Shown here: piece after piece, positions 55,851 to 64,000 of the stretch
Numbering within the stretch: position 1 is the stretch's first letter
Layout of the letters: every line of letters begins with the position of its first letter
DNA from: Chloranthus sessilifolius
Lineage: Eukaryota; Streptophyta; Magnoliopsida; Chloranthales; Chloranthaceae
DNA length: 64,000 nucleotides
Direction of reading: 5' to 3'
NCBI GenBank assembly: GCA_021018995.1
Contig: CM037591.1
Location: 71,575,901 to 71,639,900, forward strand
Translations under genes and position numbers: made by a program
The notes under the pieces: model-generated
What the model was told of the DNA's origin: nothing
Database searches by the model: none
Seen by the model: the letters and a program-made list of their open reading frames with translations, nothing else

Positions 55851-57600
55851 AGTCCCTGAGCAAAGACAAAATTAAAAATAGAATGAAAAGCCACTTTTGT
55901 AGGGAACACAGTTGCATTTAGCATATGCAACAAGCCTTTTAAACCCCTAGGTGATCCCTAGTGCAAGAGTGAAGTCTCCTGAGGGTTTTCAGTGAAGGTA
56001 CCCACAAACTTCTCCAATAAATTAGTTAATATCAGTGCAGTTCTGTTAAAACAGACTTTCATTCAATCAGATTATTCACACTTGCTTCAGTCAAGCTTGT
56101 AAGAGGATCCTCAAGAAACATCAGTTCAAAACTAAAATTCTGCTATAATTCCTTTTACCATTCACTCAGTTTGTGTCAAAAAAATTTTACAAGAAAAATT
56201 AATGAAAAGCTTGCCTTCTATTTGAGAATCTTGCTTTGATGTTACCCCAAATAAGTTGATTTCAAACCCAACTCTCATCAGGGCTTTCACTCAACATCCA
56301 AGTAGAAGGGTTGTACTTTTTCACACAGCTCAAGAGCAGTTACAACCATCAAATAGGACTGTAAGCAGGAGCATAGGCATTGCTTTTTAGTTTTGAATTC
56401 ACTACTTTTTTCACCATAGATTACATAAATCCTTATCTCCATGTGACAGCTCAATCCATCTTTGATCAGTAAGGACTTCAACTTGGGTTGTAATGTGGCT
56501 TATGGGTGAAATTTATCAAGAATAAAGGGGTGGAATGGAGTTCAAAATTGAGAAGTCAGTCAACGTATGGAGGTGCTAGACACACCTTCTTCAATTCAGC
56601 ATAATTTCATCTTCTTCTTTAAATTTTCAGAGCCAAAGTGGCCATCTTTTTCTCTTTCTTTTTCAAACATCCAATGAAATGACTTTTCTTTTTTGTTTTT
56701 TGGTTTTTTTTTTTTTTTTACAAAGCAACATTGACTGGAATGCCACATTTCTTCTGCTGTTACATCATTGCCTTCAATTATTTTTCTTTTTCTTTTTTAA
56801 AACTGTTACCTAACTCTCCTTTCTTTAGCTTTCTTTCCTTTACCTTCTGAATTCTCAAAGTGAGGGTTAGGCTAAGTGAGGTTGATGAGGTTTCAAAGAA
56901 ATCTTGGATTTATAAAGTTCAAATGGTGTGTATCAAGGGCAGTTGCAATAGGTGGGGCATTTTGAGGTTCAACTTGTCCAAAAGGAGGCCTTACATCATA
57001 TCTTTAATATCATGATTGCTGTCAAACTATTTTAATTTGGAAATGTGTAACTTCTAATGATAAAAAGTAGGTTCAAACAGTCCCTAGAGCAGAAAAAATT
57101 GTCAATTCATATATCCAAAGAATACATTTCAGGCCCAAATCTCACTGGGTGTGATTTTCTATCAAATTCCTGGGGTATATCATTACTGTTTTCTCTCTTT
57201 TTAGGTTTACTGAAACATTAATTTTCTTTTGAAAATTTTCTGACATTCATTTTATGACAGTCTTAGAATTACACTAGAAATCAATTTTAAAAAGTTTTAA
57301 CTTCCTCACTTTTCAAAAACAAACAGGTGTGAAATCACTTCAATTTCAAAAATTCTGCTGATCATAGGCTGCATTGATGTTAACTAAACTATTGACATTT
57401 TTGTCACAACCCCAAACCTATGAGGATCAGTGTCCTCACTGATCCAGAAGTGGATAAGCAAAATGAAAAGAGAAACATAAACAATAAGCACAATGACAGA
57501 GAAAAACAAATGCACAGTAATTGCAAATTAACAGAAGTCAACATTAAACATTAATTACACATTACACAAACAACAAGAAAAATAAAAACTTTTCAAGGTA
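55851..57600 (-). other. 3' UTR of element B
   Basis: Non-coding, co-linear in parts with 1400-3160 of A. Contains a T-run (56703-56720) and a second PPT-like box, ATAGGTTTGGGGTTGTG on the - strand, at 57406-57424, about 1.58 kb from the LTR. No gene seen. Confidence 0.6.
57406..57424 (-). promoter_or_regulatory. Second PPT-like box, element B
   Basis: Same type of box and nearly the same distance from the 3' LTR as in element A (1566-1592). It lies shortly after the end of the 3' ORF region. Confidence 0.4.
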
Positions 57601-57602
57601 AT

Positions 57603-58940
57603 CTAATAACTAGGGTCAAAATCTGTATCATAAGTTGGTTCAATGGGATCAGAACTGGAATCAGTGTTGGAATCTGAACTTGAGTCAGTATTGGAGTCTG
57701 AACTTGATTTAGCTTTCTCTTGGATTATGGCTTGAAGTTCGGTGTACTCCTCAGACTTGATCTTTTTGGTTAGGCCAATATATTTTTCAAGTCTATCAGC
57801 CCTCAGTTTTTCTTGTTCAAGCTTCCCTTGTAACATAGCAACTTTGTGCTGTTCACCCCTAACTATCTGAAATGTTTGGCTCAACAGGTCCTGCATCTTA
57901 TCTCTCTCAAATTTCATAAACAGCTCCAGTTTCTGAATCTGGTCTTCATAAGGAGTCTTAATGTAAGCTTGAAGATCTGCAAACCCCTTAAGGACATCAC
58001 AAAAGATGTAAGGGTTTTCTTCCATAGCCCTTTTGAGAGTGACGAAACGTGGAATGGGAATGGAGTGATAGGGGACCATATGTATCCCAGCAGTGGGGGT
58101 GGGAGAAGATGAATCTAAAAGCACTACATCAGGGTCAGTTTGGGTAGCTTGATCAGAAACAGTGAGGATGGGTAGATCTAAAAACACTACCTCAGGTTTT
58201 GTTTGGGTAGCATGGTCAGAAGTGGAAGGCAGTGTGACTGAGGTATTTAGTTGGGATGTGGAGGCCAAGGTTTGGAGAATGGAATTAGTCACAGACTGGT
58301 TGTTTGTGGTGATCTGTAGCTGAGCTTGGACAGATTGGAGAAAGGTGAAGATTTGGCTAATTGTGTCAGGTGTGGATGTGGTAGGCAGGGTAGGGACTGG
58401 TATGATGGATGTAGATGGTTGAGGAGTAATAGGTGGGATGGCTGTAAAGGGAGAGGTAGCCAAATGAGTGAATTGAGGGGGATCAGGCATGAGGACAGAT
58501 TCAAGCCCAATATTCTCCAAGATAGATCCCATCAAGGATGAATAAGCCTCAGTGGTGAATATCTCAGGTTCAGGGGTATGGGTGATTTCAGGTGTATGAG
58601 CTGAATGAACCGGTGAAGCTGAGAAGGCTTGGAGGAGAAGAGTGCTAGGGGAGTGTACAACAAAATCTGTGGATATATCTGGGTAATTATTAGGTGAAAT
58701 TGGTGGTGTAAGTATGGCTGGAATGGTTGGTGGTGGGGGAGAATCAGTAATTGGGATTATGGTGGTGATGAGTGATGGAACTGCTGGGATAGGTGATGGG
58801 ATAGGTGCTGTGATAGGTGAGGTGGGCAAGATGATGGTCTCCTCAATAATGGGTACAGCTAAAGAGCTGGTTACCTCCGCAATGGTAGTAGGACCTATGG
58901 CAGCTGTAGGTGCAATGGGTGCAGCTAAAGTGCTGGTCAC
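57603..58940 (-). CDS. 3' ORF of element B, Pro/Thr-rich then coiled coil
   Basis: 445 codons. Residues 1-290 are rich in Pro, Thr, Ser and Ile with short repeats (PSTSDHATQTKPEVVFLDLP and SDQATQTDPDVVLLDSSSP are a tandem pair). Residues about 300-410 form the conserved block MEENPYIFCDVLKGFADLQA followed by a long charged coiled coil (HKVAMLQGKLEQEKLRADRL). The C-terminus is an acidic Ser/Asp repeat (SSSDSNTDSSSD). Homologous to 150-818 of element A. It follows the 'plant transposon protein' stretch and probably belongs with it functionally. No membrane segment or signal peptide seen. Function unknown. Confidence 0.65.
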   Translation of the reverse strand: MTSTLAAPIAPTAAIGPTTIAEVTSSLAVPIIEETIILPTSPITAPIPSPIPAVPSLITTIIPITDSPPPPTIPAILTPPISPNNYPDISTDFVVHSPSTLLLQAFSASPVHSAHTPEITHTPEPEIFTTEAYSSLMGSILENIGLESVLMPDPPQFTHLATSPFTAIPPITPQPSTSIIPVPTLPTTSTPDTISQIFTFLQSVQAQLQITTNNQSVTNSILQTLASTSQLNTSVTLPSTSDHATQTKPEVVFLDLPILTVSDQATQTDPDVVLLDSSSPTPTAGIHMVPYHSIPIPRFVTLKRAMEENPYIFCDVLKGFADLQAYIKTPYEDQIQKLELFMKFERDKMQDLLSQTFQIVRGEQHKVAMLQGKLEQEKLRADRLEKYIGLTKKIKSEEYTELQAIIQEKAKSSSDSNTDSSSDSNTDSSSDPIEPTYDTDFDPSY

Positions 58941-58964
58941 CTCAGGCCCAGGTATAGCAGCCTC

Positions 58965-60020
58965 TTAGGCTGGCTCAGCCTCTTCCCTCATTCTATTCGA
59001 CATGGTTTGGCTTGTAGTCCAAGCCCTCTTCCTAAAGGCATGAGGGATTACAATCTCAAATGGCTCCTGCTCATCAATGTCAAATTTGGCCCTTAGTAGG
59101 GCTGTGATCAACCTTCCAAATGGTATTCCAGCTATTTTCTGTTCCTTCTTCATCTTGGCACTGATGTCAGCCATGGCTTCAAAAATCAGCAAAGGGGCAT
59201 TGAAGAATTGCCCTTTAGAAAAATGAAAGAGGGCCTCCAAAATGGGTGTCCTTCTCTCCTGACTGTGCCCAGTGACATAAAAACACCCTCTCAAAATAGA
59301 ATCCATCAGTAAAAATTGGGGTGCTAAGTCTCTCCTCATGATGGACTTTCCAACTATGCCTTGGGTTAGATGGGCAGCCATATCTCTAAAAGTAGTTGTC
59401 TCTAGTGCAGCCAATGGACCAGTAGGATCAAACTGAAATGGTATCCCCAAGGCATTTCCAATGTCTTCATAAGTGACTGCTAAATCACAATCATCAATAA
59501 AAATTACCAGAGTTGGGGCATCAGCATCTTTCTCAGTCACTTTCATCATGTTTTGGTACCATAATCTCACCATCCTTGGATAAATTTTCTCGGGAGGAGG
59601 GGTTAGGATATTGCTCAGTGAAGCATCCCTGATGTAGTTCAAGGATAGCTTACATTCAGGTTTGTTCAAGAAAAAATTCTCATCAACATTAAGCTCTGGA
59701 ATCAGCTTCTGAGCTTCAATGAAAGGGTTTGGCAGCACCAAATGCATAGGAAGAGTAGGAAGCTCAGGCTCAGTACTAGGGTCAGCTGCTAGGATGGGTT
59801 CCTCAATTCTAACCTTTTTTCCTTTCTCAATCTTATCAGCTTTATCCATCAATAATTTTCTCTTGGTTGAAGTTTTCGCTTTTCCTTTGGTGGGGGATTT
59901 GCTAACTTTCTGAGCAGAAGATCTAAGGAATATCTTAGCCAACGTTTTTTCAGCTTTCCCCATTTTACAAACTTCTAAAAACTTCTTCAAATAGTTCCTC
60001 CTTCTAACAACAATTAACAA
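58965..60020 (-). CDS. 3' ORF of element B, putative plant transposon protein domain
   Basis: 351 codons. Residues 1-75 are basic (KSPTKGKAKTSTKRKLLMDK), a likely nuclear or nucleic-acid-binding region. Residues about 120-330 match the plant retrotransposon-associated domain I know as PF20167: YPRMVRLWYQNMMKVTEKDA, VTYEDIGNALGIPFQFDP, RDLAPQFLLMDSILRGCFYV, HFSKGQFFNAPLLIFEAMAD and IPFGRLITALLRAKFDIDEQ. It is typical of the extra 3' ORF of Athila-like elements and relatives. The 5' side carries a private motif field (60260-60502) that could be its promoter. Function unknown. Confidence 0.7.
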   Translation of the reverse strand: MLIVVRRRNYLKKFLEVCKMGKAEKTLAKIFLRSSAQKVSKSPTKGKAKTSTKRKLLMDKADKIEKGKKVRIEEPILAADPSTEPELPTLPMHLVLPNPFIEAQKLIPELNVDENFFLNKPECKLSLNYIRDASLSNILTPPPEKIYPRMVRLWYQNMMKVTEKDADAPTLVIFIDDCDLAVTYEDIGNALGIPFQFDPTGPLAALETTTFRDMAAHLTQGIVGKSIMRRDLAPQFLLMDSILRGCFYVTGHSQERRTPILEALFHFSKGQFFNAPLLIFEAMADISAKMKKEQKIAGIPFGRLITALLRAKFDIDEQEPFEIVIPHAFRKRAWTTSQTMSNRMREEAEPA

Positions 60021-60259
60021 ACAACTCTCTTAAATCCCAGACAATGTATGTTTTTAGAGAAATCAAAATTTGAAAGCACAGACAGAGGATATGGGAAAAA
60101 TACCAAAACCTAGGGTTTGCTCGATATCTCTAGCCTCTTGATCAAATCCATCAAAATCAGAGGCAAAATGTTCTCTTTAAGCTTAATCAGCGGCAAAGAA
60201 ATGAAAGAAATTGGATCTGAGCTCCAAAAGGAACGCAGAGATAGAAAAAAATGGGTTTT

Positions 60260-60502
60260 CTGCGAAATAGGACGAGCTGGAAATGCTTTCGAATATGAAA
60301 ATCTTGCTTCGAATGGGTTTAAATATGCTTAAATTGATTTCGCAAAGCACACGACGTCAGAAACATCTATTCGCAAAGCCAATGTCTTCAGAAACATCTA
60401 TTCGAAAAGCATAATCATTCTTTTCGAGCAGTTGTGGTTATAGCTTTAGATCCTTTTCGAAAAGGAGATTATACTTTTCGAATTGAATTTCTCTTTGCGA
60501 AA
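60260..60502 (-). repeat. Internal TTCGAA motif field of element B
   Basis: Ten copies of the LTR motif type (CTTTCGAATATG, CTTCGAATGGG, CTATTCGCAAAG, CTATTCGAAAAG, CCTTTTCGAAAAGG, CTTTTCGAATTG, CTTTGCGAAATG) between the integrase remnant and the 3' ORFs, 240-480 bp upstream of the ORF start at 60020 on the - strand. A TTTAAATATGC stretch near 60318-60330 could act as TATA. ATCTATTCG is duplicated here (60366 and 60398). Confidence 0.75.
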
Positions 60503-60769
60503 TGATTGTAAAACTTTTCAAATTTACTGTTGAACAAATGTTCTGAAGTACAGAACTATTTTTTTTTTTTATTTTTTTTTATTTTTATTTTTTTAACAAA
60601 ATCTCCACGTTAAAATCATTGGAATTTATTATCTCAAACAATTCAAAACCATTCCTCAACGAAAATTTAACTAAAACATGGCTAAAACAGAGAAAAAACA
60701 ATTACACAAAACTATGCAAAAACCACAGAACAAACAAAGTTACACTACATATGATACAGTTGTGTGACA
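60503..60769 (-). other. AT-rich spacer in element B
   Basis: Contains a T-run (60559-60593) and otherwise nothing recognisable. Confidence 0.4.
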
Positions 60770-61105
60770 TCAGATTTGTGGAGGCTCTTGATGATAGATG
60801 GTCATCACAGGCTCCAGGTTATTTTCAATGCATGATTTGAGCCTCTGACCATTTACTTTCAAGGTTCTCTCATCACTTGGGTCCATAATTTCAACAGCTC
60901 CAGATGGAGATGCTTGAATGACAGTATATGGCCCTTCCCATCTGGATCTTAGCTTTCCAGGAAAAAATATGAGTTTTGAGTTGAATAACCATACCTTACA
61001 GCCAGCTGTGAACTGTTTTCTTAGCATATTTTTTTCATAAAAAGACTTAACTTTTTCTTTGTAAGATCTTGCATTGGTGTATGCATCCATCCTCAATTTT
61101 TCCAA
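60770..61105 (-). pseudogene. Integrase C-terminal remnant of element B
   Basis: 112 codons: YKEKVKSFYEKNMLRKQFTA, CKVWLFNSKLIFFPGKLRSR, then WEGPYTVIQASPSGAVEIMD. The KLRSRWEGPY stretch is the GPY/F module at the C-terminus of Gypsy integrases, which follows the catalytic core. It is the only gag-pol part recognised in B. Confidence 0.8.
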
Positions 61106-61140
61106 CTCAGAGAGCTGTAATTTCCTATGATTACCAGCAG

Positions 61141-61203
61141 TAGTGGTGAGTATTCCCGCCTGTCATGCGGGTGACCTGGGTTCGATCCCCGGCAACGGCA
61201 CCA
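61141..61203 (+). tRNA. tRNA-Asp(GTC)-derived sequence at the primer site of B (not a functional gene)
   Basis: 60 bases match the 3' five-sixths of plant tRNA-Asp as I remember it, with three C-to-T or G-to-A differences. Seen: D-arm remainder TAGTGGTGAG, anticodon arm CCCGC-CTGTCAT-GCGGG with anticodon GTC, and T arm CTGGG-TTCGATC-CCCGG. The acceptor strand follows, then CCA at 61201-61203. About 12 bases at the 5' end are missing, so it is not a functional gene. CCA is added after transcription, so the source was mature tRNA. A normal primer site copies only the last 18 or so bases. This therefore looks like reverse transcription through most of the primer. Confidence 0.8.
61186..61203 (-). 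promoter_or_regulatory. Primer binding site, element B
   Basis: On the - strand TGGTGCCGTTGCCGGGGA, seven bases after the LTR end (AACAACA, then AGTTTT). It is complementary to the 3' end of tRNA-Asp, the primer reported for Athila elements, with one difference at the discriminator base. Confidence 0.8.
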
Positions 61204-61209
61204 AAAACT

Positions 61210-63150
61210 TGTTGTTGATCTAAGTGTGCATGATTTATTTGTACTTTGAAGACAGATTTGCAAATGATGAATTATACTGAAATTAGAAAACTAAAAAGAA
61301 TAAAGAAATATCAGCACAAAGAGAAGTTAATTAGCCTGCAAGATCAGGGCCAATTGTAGCAAGTTTTAAATGTAAGTGAGTAAAAGATCGTCCATAGGGA
61401 ATTGATTTAAAATATATGATAAACCTCCAGATTTGAGCTACCATATCTGGCCTCTAATCCTATCTACAAAGTAAATAAGATGGGAGGTTGAATTTGTCAC
61501 ATTAACTCAATTATCTAAAAGTAAAATTACAACTAAGTGATCCAGATCCGAGTTGGGGGAATTGGATGCAAAATTAATAAGAATGAAGAAATAACAATTG
61601 ACTTAAGCTTAGTATTTGATTGCAGAATGAGAACTAGTGTAGCCCAGTCGAGAAAGTATCAAATCTTCATCTGGCTACCAGCTCAGATGTAAGAGAAAAT
61701 AATCCAATTCAAGGATTAGGATTGAGTTGAACTTATGGCTATATGATCATCCCCGTCATGGACACAGATCATCCAATAGTCTTCAATCCGAAGTCTTGAT
61801 TCAGAACATAAGCACCACTACAAAAGCTGTAAGAAATCAGGTTACAAACACAGATTCTCACAGGGATAATGAATTAAAGGAAATTACTTTAATAATAGTA
61901 AATCTAAAGGATTCTAATGAGTGAGGAGATCACAATGAACCCTCAACATGAATCCGATTGAGAACGTACTGATGAAAGCAACCTTTTCAAATCCACCATT
62001 ACAATTACAGAGCACAACTTAAATAGCTCTCAGATTTGTAGTCTTGAATACAATTCTCACTTGAATTACATAAGTATCTCATAGTTCTCAGTTACAAATA
62101 AAAGCTAGGCTATTACATAGGTTTCAGACAAACTATCTCGATCTGAATGGGAAATTGGGCAGCAGGAATGAAACTCAAATTCTGGATGCCCAAATTGGGC
62201 AAATAGTTTGTCTATTTATAGTTTTCCCCAAGTCCAATTCAGATGTGCATCAACCAATCAGAATTGGTTAGATCTATATCAACCAATAGGAGTCGAGCAC
62301 AGGGATCCAGATCTATTCTGGCCAATCAGAACTGCTTGATCTGGTTCAGCCAATCAAGAGACAGAGGCATCAATTCTGTTATTTAATTCAAAAATCTGTT
62401 TGAGCTTCTAGAAGTTCCCACCAAGTAATTTCATCTTTGGGTGTTCACATGGGGTGAAATATGCCTCTGGTTCATGATCAGAATCTTCCAGAATGCCCTT
62501 GGGTTTTTACATGCATTGGGGCGTGTGCAGATATTACCAAAATATCCTTACAGATGCTGAGAACCTTCAGAATACCATTTTGCATAGTTTGGAGACCTTT
62601 TCGAAAGGTCCTGCAACTTCTGAAGCTCTATTCGCACAAATTGGAGACCTTTTCGAAGGGAAATATGACTTATGGAGCTCTATTCGCATAGATTTGGTGC
62701 AGTTTGCAAGGAGTTTTCTTCTTTTCGAATAGATCATCAGCAAGTTTGGTTCCTTTCGAATAGATCAGGTGCTCTTTGAAAACCAAGCCTGGAGCTTTAG
62801 TTCTATTCACAAAGTTCAGGTTCTTTTTGAATGGATCAGGAATCTTTTCGAATAGTATTCTATAGTGCATTCTTCTTTTCGAATAGCTCTAAACTTATTT
62901 CTAAGCTGAAACCAGGCCTCTGTCTTCTTTAGTTTAGGCATTTTGAAATCCAATGAGGTTCTCCCTTCTCTTTCTTCCTGCAGATTAAGATTGGTCATCA
63001 TCTGTTTGGTATTTTTAAGCTACTTCCATAGTTAAGCCTGCCTTTATTGTCAGCTATAAAATAAACACTTAAAACACTTATTTAGTTCTCTCAGGGGTTT
63101 ATCAAGGCCCAGATTAAGGGGTGGAAAATAGTATTTTTCTGTTTTCAATA
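61210..63150 (-). repeat. 5' LTR of element B
   Basis: + strand TGTTGTTGATC to GTTTTCAATA; 1941 bp. Followed on the + strand by target duplication AGATC (63151-63155). TATA box 62212-62220 (- strand CTATAAATAG). The motif field lies at 62594-62889. The leader hairpin box (61738-61773) is more degenerate than in the 3' LTR. Confidence 0.9.
62594..62889 (-). repeat. CTTTTCGAATAG motif field, 5' LTR of B
   Basis: About ten copies of the TTCGAA-centred motif, for example CCTTTTCGAAAGG (62599), CCTTTTCGAAGGG (62649), CTTTTCGAATAG (62724, 62846, 62875) and CCTTTCGAATAG (62752). It lies upstream of the TATA box on the - strand by about 370-680 bp. Confidence 0.75.
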
Positions 63151-64000
63151 AGATCCAAGGGTTTAATTTGTGGAGTCGGGTTGGAAAAATAATCTGATAA
63201 ATTCAGGGGTTCAATCACTCCAATATTCCTTTCTTCAACATTTCTCGACAATGGCGCCACATAGCTCTCCCAATTACTGATATAATCGAATGGGTCAAAT
63301 TCAAATTCCTCCTCACTTTCCTCTACCATGTCGATGGTGGGTCTGGGACCTGCTCCTCCGATAGGATGTGGGGGTAAAGGCACCTGGTGGATATTTGCAT
63401 GTTGGTTCACTTGTGAAGGTACTGGTAGAATGATTTTTCCGACATCGATTAAGTCTTGGATTGCATGCTTCAATGGGAAGCAGCGATCAATTGGGTGGCT
63501 CGGACCCTGATGAAAATTGCAGTGGGTATTCGAGTCATAGTTTGTTGGGATCGGGTGAGGAGGAGGTTCCGGTTGGCGAATAGTGACTAATCCCTTTTCT
63601 ACTAGTAAAGATAAAATTACACTTAGAGATTTCCCCAGGGGTGTAAACACTTGGTCATAGCGGGCTCTCCTCTATTCAAGAGTCATCTGCATTCCTTGCC
63701 CATTCCTTGCTCTTTGCATCTGCTCAGTTCTGACTAACGTTGGCTGTGTTACTTGAAATTGGAATGGGGTTATGTTATTATTGGGCCTGGTATTGGCAAT
63801 GTTCAAAACACCGACCCCTGTTCTCTTCTCATTCCTTTGTTCTGAAAACCTTCTAACCCCACTCGCTCTACTTGGTATTTTTTTGTTCAGGTGACCCTCC
63901 CTGATGGCATCCTCACACCGATTGGCGTTCCTCACCAGATCAGCAAAGCTGGACTATTACTGGTACACCAAAAAGTCTCAGATCACTGACAAAGTATTTT
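63151..64000 (-). pseudogene. Gag of element C, right-hand part
   Basis: 63114-63650 reads SVILSLLVEKGLVTIRQPEP, YDSNTHCNFHQGPSHPIDRC (the Tat/Ogre knuckle), FPLKHAIQDLIDVGKIILP, then an acidic region (MVEESEEEFEFDPFDYIS), matching D 22180-22640. The segment 63672-63935 (REGHLNKKIPSRASGVRRFS) is further upstream in gag. It is separated from the rest of C by element B and runs off the window. Decayed. Confidence 0.75.

Larger units (their letters stand above)
53968..63150 (-). mobile_element. Element B: Athila-type LTR retrotransposon, non-autonomous
   Basis: 9183 bp, bounded by LTRs of 1860 and 1941 bp and by target duplication AGATC (53963-53967 and 63151-63155). On the - strand: 5' LTR, tRNA-Asp-type primer site in an unusual extended form, an integrase C-terminal remnant, a private motif field, two large 3' ORF stretches, long 3' UTR, polypurine tract and 3' LTR. 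Nearly all of gag-pol is absent, so it would have depended on relatives for movement. A hand comparison of about 300 bp of the LTRs shows roughly 3% difference, suggesting about one to a few million years. Its 3' ORF part looks almost whole. Confidence 0.9.
14332..64000 (-). mobile_element. Element C: Tat/Ogre-type Gypsy retrotransposon, split by D and B
   Basis: C reads leftwards. Its gag enters at the right edge (63151-64000). It resumes after element B (gag end, protease, G-patch, RT, RNase H, integrase and antisense genes at 39898-53967) and again after element D (end of 3' UTR, PPT and 3' LTR at 14332-16636). The 5' LTR lies outside. Domain order, the second RNase H, the antisense 3' genes and the match to D place it in the Tat/Ogre lineage. 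It is heavily broken, with many breaks, and older than the two elements it contains. Without them its visible part is about 17.2 kb. Confidence 0.85.

Noticed and set aside
61141-61203. A working tRNA-Asp gene
   Set aside because: The 5' acceptor strand and the start of the D arm are missing, CCA is encoded, and the sequence abuts an LTR as the primer site. It is a tRNA-derived segment, not a gene.

Overview
The window is repeat DNA from a large plant genome, almost certainly an angiosperm. No host gene was found. It is a stack of nested LTR retrotransposons with chromovirus-, Athila- and Tat/Ogre-type Gypsy signatures, plus a Copia-like LTR, a probable solo LTR, one hAT-like MITE and a doubtful SINE. 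All are treated as fossils; the pol regions are generally decayed.

Layout. Element A (1-5319, + strand, Athila-like) enters from the left with the end of a coiled-coil 3' ORF, a long 3' UTR and a 3' LTR. It ends inside the gag of element F (5320-8597, - strand, chromovirus-like, 5' LTR at 6181-8597). A Copia-like LTR H (about 8704-9780), an AT-rich TTGAAT-repeat stretch, a probable Athila-type LTR G (about 10463-13055) and a 207-bp MITE (13864-14070) follow. From 14332 to beyond the right edge lies one old Tat/Ogre-type element C on the - strand. Two younger elements sit inside it. D (16637-39897, + strand, Tat/Ogre type, 23.3 kb, target duplication ATAAC) lies in the 3' part of C. B (53968-63150, - strand, Athila type, 9.2 kb, target duplication AGATC) lies in the gag of C.

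D and C share one plan: LTR, tRNA-Arg-like primer site (seen in D), proline-rich gag with a CCHC-like knuckle, protease, G-patch, RT, two RNase H domains and integrase. A roughly 10-kb 3' region then carries two genes on the opposite strand. The first has a plant mobile domain (PMD) and a spliced 5' leader whose intron is kept at 887 and 901 bp in the two copies. The second resembles the plant DUF7745 family and ends in a coiled coil. B keeps both LTRs, primer site, PPT and two large 3' ORF stretches of the 'putative plant transposon protein' type, but almost no gag-pol.

The most interesting signal is non-coding. Each LTR family here carries a private cluster of short repeated, mostly dyad-symmetric motifs, in five of six families upstream of a recognisable TATA box. 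In C and D these are dyads of shared architecture (GGCG, six bases, one central base, the six complementary bases, CGCC) whose inner sequence differs completely between the two elements while both arms stay matched. The same private motif recurs inside the element: in the gap before the second antisense gene in C and D, upstream of the first antisense leader and in the 5' leader of D, and upstream of the 3' ORFs of B. This resembles the motif clusters recognised by the VANC anti-silencing proteins of Arabidopsis VANDAL transposons. I infer, but cannot prove, that these retroelements have a comparable element-specific recognition system, perhaps involving the extra ORFs. A second unusual feature is a 63-nt copy of mature tRNA-Asp, CCA included, at the primer site of B.
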